A stretch of DNA of 64,000 nt from Amycolatopsis sp. DSM 110486. Lineage in GTDB: Bacteria; Actinomycetota; Actinomycetes; Mycobacteriales; Pseudonocardiaceae. Below are positions 15,586 through 23,983 of the stretch, piece after piece. Position 1 is the first letter of the stretch, and each line of letters opens with the position of its first letter. The position numbers and the translations under genes are program-made. The notes beneath the pieces were generated by a model. That model searched no databases. It saw only the letters and a list, made by a program, of their open reading frames with translations, and was not told the origin of the DNA. Location: NCBI RefSeq assembly GCF_019468465.1, contig NZ_CP080519.1:7929001-7993000 (forward strand), read 5' to 3'.

Positions 15586-16572
15586 GTGACCGTGATATCC
15601 GATCCCACGGACTTCAACGAGGAAGAGCTGTACGTCGATCTCGAGTCGATCTTCGGGCATTCTCTCTTCCTCAAGTGCGAGGGTTTCAACTTCGCCGGGT
15701 CGATCAAGCTCAAGGCCGCGACCGAGATGGTGGAGGCCGCCGAGTGGCAGGGACTGCTGACGCGGGACTCGATCCTGGTCGAGTCGTCGTCGGGCAATCT
15801 CGGCGTGGCGCTCAGCATGGTCGCCGCCAGCAAGGGCTACCGGTTCCTCTGCGTCACCGACTCGCGCTGCAACCTGGCCAGCCGGCGTCTGATGGAGGCG
15901 CTGGGCAGCCGCGTGCACATCATCGCGGAGCCCGCCGCCGACGGCGGTTTCCTGGGTGCGCGGCTCGCGCTGGTGCGTGAGCTGTGCGCCTCCGACGAGC
16001 GTTACGTCTGGCTCAACCAGTACGCCAACCCGGAAAACTGGAAGGCGCACTACCGGACCACCGCGCCGGAGATCGCCCGCCAGTTCCCGAAACTCGACGT
16101 GCTGTTCGTCGGCGCGGGCACCACGGGCACGCTCATGGGCTGCGCCCGCTTCTTCCGGGAATGGCCCCGACCGGTCCACATCGTCGCGGTGGACAGCGCC
16201 GGCTCGGTGACCTTCGGCGGCGCGCCGGGCCGCCGGATGATCCCCGGCCTCGGCACGAGTGTCCGGCCGGCGCTGCTCGATGAGTCCTATGTGGACGAGG
16301 TGATCGCCGTCGAGGAGGCCGACACCATCCGCAGCTGCCACCGGCTGGCCCGCAGGGGGTTCCTCTTCGGCGGCTCCACCGGCACCGTCGTAAGCGGCGC
16401 CATGCGTTGGCTCCCCGAGCACGAGGGGCAAGGCCTCACCGCCGTCGCCATCGCGCCGGACCTCGGCGAGCGCTACCTCGACACGATCTACCAGACGAAC
16501 TGGCTTCAGGACCTCTACGGCGACGACGTGCTCGACCACGACGAGATGATCGCGGGCTTCCGGCGGGACTGA
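15586..16572 (+). CDS. sbnA: 2,3-diaminopropionate biosynthesis protein SbnA
   Basis: A 328-residue PLP enzyme of the cysteine synthase fold. The cofactor lysine is Lys41 in FAGSIKLKAA (a divergent form of the usual GSxKDR), the PLP-phosphate loop is in VGAGTTGTLMG, and ESSSGNLGVALSMVA is the substrate-binding loop. SbnA joins O-phospho-L-serine and L-glutamate to give ACEGA, the substrate of SbnB. It begins 24 bp after sbnB with GGGAGGGGG before the GTG. A plain cysteine synthase is less likely given the divergent lysine motif and the sbnB neighbour. Confidence 0.88.
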   Translation: MTVISDPTDFNEEELYVDLESIFGHSLFLKCEGFNFAGSIKLKAATEMVEAAEWQGLLTRDSILVESSSGNLGVALSMVAASKGYRFLCVTDSRCNLASRRLMEALGSRVHIIAEPAADGGFLGARLALVRELCASDERYVWLNQYANPENWKAHYRTTAPEIARQFPKLDVLFVGAGTTGTLMGCARFFREWPRPVHIVAVDSAGSVTFGGAPGRRMIPGLGTSVRPALLDESYVDEVIAVEEADTIRSCHRLARRGFLFGGSTGTVVSGAMRWLPEHEGQGLTAVAIAPDLGERYLDTIYQTNWLQDLYGDDVLDHDEMIAGFRRD

Positions 16573-16621
16573 TCGTTTGCGGAGTCCAGCTTCCGGCGTC
16601 TGGGTGTGCGACAGTGACCGC

Positions 16622-16972
16622 ATGCCCATCAGCGGAGCCCACGTGATCGTCTCCAGCCACGACGCCGAAGCGGACCGCGCCTTCTTCCGCGAGGTTCTCG
16701 CCTTCCCTCACGTCGACGCCGGCGGCGGCTGGCTGATCTTCAAACTCCCGCCGGCCGAACTCGCCGTCCACCCCGGCGACGGCCCGCCGTCCCACGAGCT
16801 GTACTTCATGTGCGACGACCTGGATGCGACGCTGGCCGATCTGGCCGCCGCCGGCGTCACGTGCGCGCCGGTCGAAGAAGAGCGGTGGGGGCGGTTGAGC
16901 GGCTTCCGGCTCCCCGGCGGCAGTCAGGTGGGGATCTACGAACCCCACCATCCGCGGGCCACCGATCTCTGA
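16622..16972 (+). CDS. VOC-family (glyoxalase/bleomycin-resistance fold) protein
   Basis: A 116-residue vicinal-oxygen-chelate domain: ISGAHVIVSSHDAEADRAFF at the N-terminus and LPGGSQVGIYEPHHP at the C-terminus are typical of dioxygenase/bleomycin-binding-type proteins. It follows sbnA by 49 bp on the same strand and might act as a binding or modifying self-resistance protein for the cluster product, but it could be unrelated. Its 3' end overlaps the convergent GNAT gene by 37 bp. No good ribosome site is visible before ATG 16622. Confidence 0.75.
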   Translation: MPISGAHVIVSSHDAEADRAFFREVLAFPHVDAGGGWLIFKLPPAELAVHPGDGPPSHELYFMCDDLDATLADLAAAGVTCAPVEEERWGRLSGFRLPGGSQVGIYEPHHPRATDL

Positions 16973-17967
16973 GCTCGACGGCGCGCGAGCTTCTCGGTGT
17001 CCTGGGCGAGGATCACCGTTTCCCGCGTGGTCCGGTAGCCGAGCGCCACGTTCACGTTGACCATGTAAGGGTTCGCCGCCGCCGTCGACGTGACGACCTG
17101 TTCGACGTCGGGGCGCTCGGCGAGCAGCAGGCGCAGCATGGCCGCCTTCGCGCAGAAACCGAGTCCGCGCCCGCGGTGCGCGGCCAGCACGGCGATGTCG
17201 CCTTGGTAGCCGAGGTCGCGGCGATGCGGGTACAGCTGCAGTTCCGTGAAGCCCACGACCCGCCCGGAACCCCGGTGTACCACCGCGACCACCCGGTGGT
17301 CGATCCCGCGCCGGCGGCGGTCGGCCTCGGACTCGCGCACGCGGTCGGCGGTCCACCTCGGAAACCGGTACGCTGAGCGGCCGAACGGGCTGTCCGCGAT
17401 CGCGCGCCGCGCCTCGGCGTAGGAGGTCACCAGTTCCTCCGGCGCGCTGCCGTGCCAGGTGTGCAAGCGATATCCGGCTGCCGGGGAGACTTCCCACGCG
17501 CAGCGATCGGCGCCGACGAGCGACAGCGTCTGGAACACCGTCTCGTCGACCACCTCGAAGCCGAGCGCCGTGCCGAAGGCGACGCAGGCGCCGCCCTTGG
17601 TGACGTTCCAGCACTCCAGGACCGTGCGTCCGCGCAGTTCCGGCGTGATCGCGCTGAGGACGGCGGTGCCGATGCGGCGGCGACGGGCCTCGGGGTGGAC
17701 GGTCAGCTCCAGGAGGCCGAGATGGCTGTTTTCGGCGTCCGGAAAGTACAGGGCGGCGAGTCCGGCGACGCGCCCGTCCCGGCGTGCCACCCAGCGCAGG
17801 GCGCGGCCCAGGTTCGGCTGAGGATTCTCGAGCCGGCCGATGGCCGCGTCGAACGTCACCGGCGGTGCGCCCGGCTTGTCCAGCCGATCGGCGGCCGAGA
17901 CCACCTCGTGGACGCCCTCGAGAACCGAGCTGCCGGCCGCCGCCGGGTCGAGCGGTTCGATCTCCAC
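16936..17967 (-). CDS. tandem GNAT acetyltransferase
   Basis: A 343-residue protein with two GNAT domains: the first has LELTVHPEARRRRIGTAVL (acetyl-CoA loop, about residue 95) and the second DIAVLAAHRGRGLGFCAKAA near residue 270. Double-GNAT architecture is shared with mycothiol synthase, but that enzyme's characteristic substrate motifs are not recognised. GTG 17967 is selected because GAGGGG lies 7 nt upstream; upstream codons in frame are antisense to the XRE gene. It starts 14 bp after the XRE-cupin regulator and so forms an operon with it. Acceptor unknown. Confidence 0.82.
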   Translation of the reverse strand: MEIEPLDPAAAGSSVLEGVHEVVSAADRLDKPGAPPVTFDAAIGRLENPQPNLGRALRWVARRDGRVAGLAALYFPDAENSHLGLLELTVHPEARRRRIGTAVLSAITPELRGRTVLECWNVTKGGACVAFGTALGFEVVDETVFQTLSLVGADRCAWEVSPAAGYRLHTWHGSAPEELVTSYAEARRAIADSPFGRSAYRFPRWTADRVRESEADRRRRGIDHRVVAVVHRGSGRVVGFTELQLYPHRRDLGYQGDIAVLAAHRGRGLGFCAKAAMLRLLLAERPDVEQVVTSTAAANPYMVNVNVALGYRTTRETVILAQDTEKLARRRAQRSVARGWWGS

Positions 17968-17981
17968 GTGCGAGCCCCTCG

Positions 17982-18518
17982 TCAGTAGCTCGGCGGAGTC
18001 ACGCTCACCATGAACCGCGCGCTCGTCCGACCGTCGTTGCGGAAGCGGTGGGGGATGTTCGAGTCGAAGTGGCAGCTGTCGCCCGTCTTCAGCACGTGCA
18101 CCTGGTCGCCGACCTCGACCGTGAGGCGGCCGGTGAGCACCACGACGCACTCTTCCGAGGGGTGGGAGCGCAGCGTGTCCGCCGACACCGAGCCCGGCTC
18201 CAGCTGGCCTTCGAGCACCTCGAGCTTCGCGCCGCCGGGGGAGACGCGGGTGTAGGTGATCGCGTGGTGCGGTGACGAGATGCGGTACCGGTTCTCGCGC
18301 CGGATGACGGCGACGGTGTCGTGCTCGCCGTCCTGGAAGAGGCTGAACAGCGGCACCTCGAGGACCTCGGCGATCCGCCGCATCGTCTCCAGGCTCGGGT
18401 CGGTGACGCCGCGTTCGACCTGGCTGATCAGCCCGGTGGACACCGAGGCCCGGTCCGCCAGCTCGCGGACGGTCAAGCCCCGGAGGGTGCGGAACTCACG
18501 GATCCGAGTCATGGTCAT
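17982..18518 (-). CDS. XRE-family regulator with C-terminal cupin
   Basis: A 178-residue two-domain regulator. The N-terminal helix-turn-helix (residues 4-60) has LTVRELADRASVSTGLISQV, and the C-terminal cupin (about 100-175) has SHPSEECVVVLTGRLTVEVG and NIPHRFRNDG. This family (PuuR-like) often controls amino-acid, polyamine or putrescine use. It lies beside a symporter and an aminotransferase/amidohydrolase pair, which are candidate targets. A strong terminator separates it from the symporter unit upstream. Confidence 0.9.
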   Translation of the reverse strand: MTMTRIREFRTLRGLTVRELADRASVSTGLISQVERGVTDPSLETMRRIAEVLEVPLFSLFQDGEHDTVAVIRRENRYRISSPHHAITYTRVSPGGAKLEVLEGQLEPGSVSADTLRSHPSEECVVVLTGRLTVEVGDQVHVLKTGDSCHFDSNIPHRFRNDGRTSARFMVSVTPPSY

Positions 18519-18558
18519 CCGGCCATTATCGTCTGCCGGCCAGTCGAGCCGTGGTGTG

Positions 18559-18590
18559 TCCGGTCCCGGGCGCGCACGCCCGGGACCGGA
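18559..18590 (-). terminator. terminator hairpin after the symporter
   Basis: Perfect 14-bp stem (TCCGGTCCCGGGCG / CGCCCGGGACCGGA) with a 4-nt loop, 15 bp after the stop codon of the sodium:solute symporter gene. Confidence 0.82.
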
Positions 18591-18605
18591 AGGTGCCCGG
18601 AGCGT

Positions 18606-20114
18606 TCATCGGTGCAGCGCGGCCTCACCGACGGGCTCCCGGTCCTCGGCAGGAGCACTGTCCCCGGTCCCGGCGTCGATCGCCGCTGCGGCCGGCGGTC
18701 GCGTCACCAGGCTCACCAGCACCGTGACGACGAGGTTGACCACCAGAGCGGGCAGGCCGATGACGGTGCCCGGCGGCACCGTGTGCGCGAAAAGCGCACT
18801 CAGCTGCGGCACGCCGACGATCAGCCCGCCGCACACCGCCCCGGCCGCCAGCCCGACCGCGGTGACCCGCCGCCACAGCATCGAGAGGAACAGCGCGGGC
18901 GCCAGCTGCCCGACGGCGCTGTACACGTTGGTCATGATGCTGAGCAGTTTCGAGCTGCTCTGCGCCACGAGCAGCACCACGATCGCGGTGAACACCACCA
19001 CGCCGGCCCGGGAGATCGTGAGCGAGCCGGCCAGCTTCTTCGACATGCCGCCCACCACGTTGCGAGTGAACAGGCTGCTGGCGGTGAGCACGAGCACCGC
19101 GGTCGGCACGAGGGCGACGAGGATGCCCGCGCCGCCGAGCAGCCCGATCACCCAGCTCGGGAAGTTGTCGTGGACGAAGATCAGCAGCGACGCGTTGGCC
19201 TGCTTGTCGGGCAGGTTCGGCAGGGCCAGCACCGCGGCCAGCGCGATCAACACGATCAGCACGTAGAACAGCGAGTACAGCGGCTGGATCACCTGGTTGC
19301 GCCGGATCGTCGCCACGTCCTTGGCGGTGTAGGACACCTGGAACATGTGCGGCAGTGCGAACGAACCGAGCGGCGTGATCAGCAGGAAGCTCATCCACCA
19401 CCACGTGTTCGTCGCCGCGGTGCCCTTGATGCCGGGCAACGTGGCCGCGTGCGGCTGGGTGTCCTTGAGGGCGTCGAACACCCCGAGCGGCCCGCTCGCC
19501 CCGGCCGCGCTCGCCGCGCCGACCGCGATCACCAGCAGCACCGCGATGAGCAGCACGTCCTTGACCACCGCGGTGAACGCCGCGCTGCGCATCCCGCCGA
19601 CGAGCACGAACGCCGCCACGAGCACGCCGCCGGCGACGACGTAGGCCAGTGACGGCAGGCTGTCGCCGAACAGGCTGCCCAGGATGAGGCTGAGTCCGGT
19701 CAGCTGGACCTGCGCGTAGAGCAGCAACGAGATGATGCCGAACACCGCGATCAGGCCGCCGAACCAGGGCGCGGAGAACCGGGTCGTGAAGTAGTCGCCC
19801 ATGGTGACCAGGCCGTGCTGCTTGCCCGCCCGCCAGATCCGCGGCACCACCCAGTAGCCCACGGCCGCGGTGAGCACCATGGTGCCCAGCACGTAGTAGC
19901 CGGGCGCGCCGTTGCTGAACACGCTCTGGGACGCGCCCAGCAGCGCGAAGGTCGTGAACGTCTCGCCGACCATCAGGAACCAGAACAGCCAGGTGCCGAA
20001 GCGCCGGCTCCCGACCGACCACTCCTGCAGGTTCATCTTCCGGCCGCGGGCCGCGGCGACCGTGCCCCACGCGATCGAGCCGACCGCGATCACCAACGCC
20101 AGGATCAGGGCCAT
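18606..20114 (-). CDS. sodium:solute symporter (SSS family)
   Basis: A 502-residue polytopic membrane protein with about 13 hydrophobic helices. Features of the SSS family include WSVGSRRFGTWLFWFLMVGE in the first loop/TM region and the later segment GGMRSAAFTAVVKDVLL, close to the family signature. The substrate could be an amino acid, organic acid or similar Na+-coupled solute. It starts 9 bp after the DUF3311 gene, whose stop codon lies inside its AGGAG ribosome site, the classic pairing of a small DUF3311 subunit with an SSS carrier. Confidence 0.88.
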   Translation of the reverse strand: MALILALVIAVGSIAWGTVAAARGRKMNLQEWSVGSRRFGTWLFWFLMVGETFTTFALLGASQSVFSNGAPGYYVLGTMVLTAAVGYWVVPRIWRAGKQHGLVTMGDYFTTRFSAPWFGGLIAVFGIISLLLYAQVQLTGLSLILGSLFGDSLPSLAYVVAGGVLVAAFVLVGGMRSAAFTAVVKDVLLIAVLLVIAVGAASAAGASGPLGVFDALKDTQPHAATLPGIKGTAATNTWWWMSFLLITPLGSFALPHMFQVSYTAKDVATIRRNQVIQPLYSLFYVLIVLIALAAVLALPNLPDKQANASLLIFVHDNFPSWVIGLLGGAGILVALVPTAVLVLTASSLFTRNVVGGMSKKLAGSLTISRAGVVVFTAIVVLLVAQSSSKLLSIMTNVYSAVGQLAPALFLSMLWRRVTAVGLAAGAVCGGLIVGVPQLSALFAHTVPPGTVIGLPALVVNLVVTVLVSLVTRPPAAAAIDAGTGDSAPAEDREPVGEAALHR

Positions 20115-20123
20115 CGCGTGCTC

Positions 20124-20351
20124 CTAGAACCGATCCAGATCGCCGTTGCGGCGATCGATGACGTAGACGGCGCCGATGGCGGCGGACCCGGCGAGCACGC
20201 CGAGGGTCATCCACACCAGCAGGAAGGGGATCGAGCCGAACAGGTAATGGACCCGGTTGGCCAGCGGGATGGCGGCGATGCACCAGACGAACGGGACCAG
20301 CAGCAGTAACCAGTGCCGCCGGCGGCGGGCCGGGGCCTTGGGTTCGGACAT
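20124..20351 (-). CDS. DUF3311 small membrane protein (symporter partner)
   Basis: A 75-residue protein with a basic N-terminus and two hydrophobic helices (about residues 13-32 and 40-64: LLLLVPFVWCIAAIPLANRV; PFLLVWMTLGVLAGSAAIGA), matching the DUF3311 family, which is typically encoded just before SSS-type symporters and is thought to act with them. AGGAG precedes ATG 20351. Confidence 0.85.
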   Translation of the reverse strand: MSEPKAPARRRRHWLLLLVPFVWCIAAIPLANRVHYLFGSIPFLLVWMTLGVLAGSAAIGAVYVIDRRNGDLDRF

Positions 20352-20517
20352 GGGCGCTCCTGAGGGGACACGGCGAGGTGTTCAGCTGTGATGAATTCGC
20401 ATCAGTGTGGGTGATCGCCCCTGCTCCGTCAACCGGCAATCCCGGGTATTGCGCAGCCAGGCTTTCGCATGTTCACTGTGACTGACCAAGACCACAAGTT
20501 GCGCACGGAGGTGACTC

Positions 20518-21654
20518 GTGGACCCGCAGCGGTTCCGAGAGCAGTTCCCCAGTCTCGTCGACACGACGCACCTCGCGTCGTGCAGCCAGGGCGCCATCGC
20601 CACCAGGGTGACCGCCGCGCTGGCCGAGTTCGCGTACCTGCTGCGCGACCAGGGAGCGCCGTGGGGACCGTGGATGTCCGAAGTGGAGCGTCTGCGGACG
20701 TCGATCGCGGCGTTCCTCGGCGCGAGCGCGGACGAGATCGCTTTGGTGCCTTCGGCTTCGCACGCCGCGTACCAGGCTGTCGGGGCGCTGCGCTTCGCCG
20801 AGGAAGACGTCGTCGTGTCGATGGCCGCCGAGTTCCCCAGCGTCGGCCAGGTGCTGCACGCGTGCCGCCCGGGCGAAGGGCAGATGCGCTGGGTCGACGA
20901 CGCGTCGATGCGCGAGCACGGCGTGGTGGAGGCTTACCGCGCGCAGATCGACGAGCGGACGCGGCTGGTGTCGATCCCGTTGGCGCTCTACACCAACGGT
21001 TCGCTGCAGCCGGTCAACGAGATCGCCAAGCTGGCCCGCGAAGTCGGTGCCCGAGTGCTGGTCGACGCGTACCAGGCGACGGGCGTCGTGCCGGTCGACG
21101 TGGCCGAGATCGACTGCGACTACTTGGTGACCGGCACGCTGAAGTACCTGCTCGGGCTGCCCGGCGTCGCCGCGCTGTACGCCCGGGCCGGCGTCGAGGA
21201 CGAGCAGCGGCCGACGATGACCGGCTGGTTCGGCCGGACCGACCCGTTCGGCTTCGACCCGGTCGCGCTCGACGGGCCGGCCGCGGCGCGCCGCTTCGAG
21301 TCCGGCACCCCGGGCATTCCCGCGGTGTACGCGGCGCAGGCCGGGCTTCAGGTGCTGGCCGAGGTGGACCCGGCGGCCCGCTGGCGGCACGTGGCGAGCC
21401 TCGTCGAGGAGGCCACCGCGCGGCTGACCGAGGCGGGCGAGGTGCTGAGCCTCCCGATGCCCGACGCCCGCCCTGGGCCGCAGGTCGCCTTGGTCGACGC
21501 CGATCCCGACGCGCTGGGCCGGTTCCTCGCCGAGCGGCGGATCGTCACGTCGCCGCGCGGGTCGATCCTGCGGGCCGCGTTCCACTACTACAACAGCAGC
21601 GAAGACGTCGGGAAGTTCTGCGCGGCGCTGGCGGAGTACCGGCGGTCGGCATGA
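20518..21654 (+). CDS. class V aminotransferase / kynureninase-like PLP enzyme
   Basis: A 378-residue fold-type I PLP enzyme of aminotransferase class V (NifS/kynureninase/selenocysteine lyase branch). The PLP lysine is Lys209 in TGTLKYLLG; the cofactor-binding aspartate lies in VLVDAYQATGV; the C-terminal RGSILRAAFHYYNSSEDV segment holds the substrate-carboxylate arginine. Reaction unknown (aminotransferase, lyase or desulfurase). It overlaps the amidohydrolase start (ATGA) and is divergent from the DUF3311/symporter unit, suggesting uptake and breakdown of one amino-acid-like compound. Confidence 0.82.
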   Translation: MDPQRFREQFPSLVDTTHLASCSQGAIATRVTAALAEFAYLLRDQGAPWGPWMSEVERLRTSIAAFLGASADEIALVPSASHAAYQAVGALRFAEEDVVVSMAAEFPSVGQVLHACRPGEGQMRWVDDASMREHGVVEAYRAQIDERTRLVSIPLALYTNGSLQPVNEIAKLAREVGARVLVDAYQATGVVPVDVAEIDCDYLVTGTLKYLLGLPGVAALYARAGVEDEQRPTMTGWFGRTDPFGFDPVALDGPAAARRFESGTPGIPAVYAAQAGLQVLAEVDPAARWRHVASLVEEATARLTEAGEVLSLPMPDARPGPQVALVDADPDALGRFLAERRIVTSPRGSILRAAFHYYNSSEDVGKFCAALAEYRRSA

Positions 21655-22904
21655 CCGGGATCTACACGGCCGCCCGGCTGCTGACCGACTCGGCGGCGCC
21701 GCTGATCGAGGACGCCGCGGTGTGCGTCGAGGACGGGCTGATCACCTACGCCGGGCCACGTGCTTCGGCTCCGCGCGCCGACGACGCCACCGATCTCGGC
21801 GACACGACGCTGATGCCGGGCCTGATCGACTGCCACGTACACCTGTCCCTCGACCCCGCCGCGGGCGCCGTCACCCTCGCCGGGCCGGACGACGAGGACG
21901 CCCTGCGCCACCGCATGATCGCCAACGCCCGGCGGCTGCTGGACGCCGGCGTCACCACCGCCCGCGACCTCGGCGCACCCGGCACCCTCGGCACCGAGAT
22001 CCGCGACCTCCTGCCGACCCTGCCCGAGGCGGCGCCCCGGATCCTCGCCGCGAACGCGCCGATCACCGTGACCGGCGGCCACGCCGAGTCCATGGGCGGC
22101 GCCGCGGACGGCGTCGCCCAGCTGCGCATGCGGGTGCGACGCCACGCCGAGGAGGGCGTCGACCTGATCAAGGTCATGACCACCGGCGGGTTCATGACCC
22201 CCGGCAGCCACCCGTCGGAAGCGCGCTACACCACCGCGGAGCTCACCGCGCTGGTGACCGAGGCCCACGCACTCGGCCTCCCGGTGACCACCCACGCCCT
22301 GGGCGTGGAAGGCATCGACCGCGCCGTCACGGCCGGCGTCGACTGCATCGAACACTGCGGCTGGGTCACCCGCACCGGCACCCGCTTCGACCCGGCCATC
22401 GCGGCCCGCATCGTCGCCGGCGGCATCGCCGTGAGCCCCACCATGAACTCCGCCTGCACCGCCGCGGAGTACTTCTGCCCCTGGGACGAACGCGACACCG
22501 TGCTCGACAACCTCCGCCGGCTGGTGGCCCTCGGCGCGACCATCGTGGCCGGCACGGACGCCGGCATCCCCCTCGTCCACTTCGACCGCTACGCCGACGG
22601 CCTCGACCTGCTGGCCGAAACCGGCATGTCGCCCCGCGGCGTCTTGGCGAGCGCCACCGAAGTCGCCGCGTCGGTCTGCGGGCTGTCCACCGTCACCGGC
22701 CGCTTGGCTCCCGGGCTGAGCGCGGACCTCATCGCGGTGGCCGGTGACCCGACCGAAGACCTGTCGACCTTGCACCGGCCCCGGTTCGTGCTGGCCGCGG
22801 GCAGCCGCCATCTCCCTCGCCCACCTCGGACCGACGTGGCGGACGAGCGCGAGCGGGAACGCTTGCGGCGCACCATGACGGAGGGCGCGGGCCGCACTTC
22901 CTGA
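21651..22904 (+). CDS. metal-dependent amidohydrolase
   Basis: A 417-residue amidohydrolase. The N-terminal small beta domain precedes the metal motif His62-x-His64 (LIDCHVHLS); a likely bridging lysine is in DLIKVMTTGG, further metal histidines in TTHALG and CIEHCGW, and the final aspartate in VAGTDAGIPL. It resembles the imidazolonepropionase/prolidase-like (Xaa-Pro, Sgx9260-type) branch. It is translationally coupled to the class V PLP enzyme and likely hydrolyses an amide or lactam in the same route. Substrate unknown. Confidence 0.85.
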   Translation: MTGIYTAARLLTDSAAPLIEDAAVCVEDGLITYAGPRASAPRADDATDLGDTTLMPGLIDCHVHLSLDPAAGAVTLAGPDDEDALRHRMIANARRLLDAGVTTARDLGAPGTLGTEIRDLLPTLPEAAPRILAANAPITVTGGHAESMGGAADGVAQLRMRVRRHAEEGVDLIKVMTTGGFMTPGSHPSEARYTTAELTALVTEAHALGLPVTTHALGVEGIDRAVTAGVDCIEHCGWVTRTGTRFDPAIAARIVAGGIAVSPTMNSACTAAEYFCPWDERDTVLDNLRRLVALGATIVAGTDAGIPLVHFDRYADGLDLLAETGMSPRGVLASATEVAASVCGLSTVTGRLAPGLSADLIAVAGDPTEDLSTLHRPRFVLAAGSRHLPRPPRTDVADERERERLRRTMTEGAGRTS

Positions 22905-22944
22905 GGTTGTGACCCCACCGGTGTGAGTACTCGTCGCTACTACT

Positions 22945-23101
22945 CTCGCGGCGCACGAACCGGCCGCGGCGGCGATTCCCCGAGTGGCTGCGTCGTTGCG
23001 GGCGAGGGCTGGTTGATGGTGATGATCTGGACGCCGTCGCGTGCCTCGACCAGGACGGGGGGCTGCTCTTCGGGGGGTCTGACCGAGCCGTCAACACGCA
23101 T
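22945..23101 (-). pseudogene. enoyl-CoA hydratase (crotonase) N-terminal relic
   Basis: From ATG 23101 the frame reads a typical crotonase start (PPVLVEARDGVQIITINQP). The expected continuation EARNA appears only after a frame change near 23010 (ARNDAATRGIAAAA). The remaining ~200 codons of the gene are absent; the amidohydrolase 3' end follows. A decayed 5' fragment, not a functional gene. Confidence 0.65.
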
Positions 23102-23149
23102 GAACTTCGTGGCCAGCGTCAACGGCGCGCGCGGGGGAGCACCAGCCGA

Positions 23150-23983
23150 TCAGCGGCGGAGACTGAGAGGCGGCACCGTGGATCCGCGCAGGGTCGGCTC
23201 GTTGATCGTCTCCGGGCGGTACGGCAGGGTCGCCCAGCGCCGCACCATGGTGTCCACCGGCGCGTCGAGCTCGGTGCCGAAGAGGAACGCCCACTCGTGC
23301 TCGTCCGAGCCGAAGTACACCGGCGAGGGGAACGTCTCCGTGAACCGGTGCCAGCACTTCACGAGCGTCGAGTTGCGCCAGAGCGTCGGGCAGCCACCCT
23401 GGTATGCCACCACCCCGCCGGGGGTGAGCAGGTTCCGGCACAGCCGCAGGAAATTTGTGCCGTACAAGCGGTTGTGCTGCGCGTCGGTGCCGTCCTGCTC
23501 GTCGGGCAGGTCGACCACCACGATGTCGTACTTCTCGGTGGAGGCGCGGATGAATTCCCAGCCGTCGGCGTAGTGCACGCGGATCGCGCCGTCGCCACGC
23601 TCGGCGGCGGCCAGCTCGGCGGCCGAATAGCCGTAGGGCAGGTGTTGCGCGCACAGCCGCACCGCCTGAGCGTCGATGTCCACGTGGTCGACGACCGACG
23701 CGCCCGCCTGCACCGCGAGCCGGCACACCACACCTTCGCTCGACCCGACGACCAGCACCCGGTTCACCTGGGCGGCCAGCAGCAGCGCGGGCACGAGCAG
23801 GGCCTCGTGGTAGACGAGCTGGCTCAGCTCGGTGCTCTGCCGCTCGTCGTCGCAGAACAACGAGATGCCCTGGGCGGTCTTGCCGATCACCAGGTGCTGG
23901 TAGTCGGTGCGGGTGTCGACGAGCACGTCCGAGACCTGCCAGGCCCGCGTCAGGCCCGCGCCGACCGATTCCGTGATGTTCAC
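23150..23983 (-). CDS. speE: spermidine synthase-like aminopropyltransferase
   Basis: A 277-residue protein with the spermidine synthase Rossmann methyltransferase-like fold: QHLVIGKTAQGISLFCDDER is the N-terminal beta region, VNRVLVVGSSEGVVCRLAV the nucleotide-binding motif I, and YDIVVVDLPDEQDGTDAQHN the region bearing the catalytic Asp. It would transfer the aminopropyl group of decarboxylated AdoMet to putrescine. The GTG start overlaps the stop of the upstream decarboxylase fusion (GTGA). SpeE glycine motif I is altered (GSSEGVV instead of GGGDG), so a related aminopropyltransferase role is possible. Confidence 0.82.
   Translation of the reverse strand: MNITESVGAGLTRAWQVSDVLVDTRTDYQHLVIGKTAQGISLFCDDERQSTELSQLVYHEALLVPALLLAAQVNRVLVVGSSEGVVCRLAVQAGASVVDHVDIDAQAVRLCAQHLPYGYSAAELAAAERGDGAIRVHYADGWEFIRASTEKYDIVVVDLPDEQDGTDAQHNRLYGTNFLRLCRNLLTPGGVVAYQGGCPTLWRNSTLVKCWHRFTETFPSPVYFGSDEHEWAFLFGTELDAPVDTMVRRWATLPYRPETINEPTLRGSTVPPLSLRR

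Noticed and set aside
15586..16572. Reading the SbnA-like gene as an ordinary cysteine synthase
   Set aside because: The lysine motif GSIKLK departs from GSxKDR and the gene follows sbnB directly, which together favour the ACEGA-forming SbnA role.
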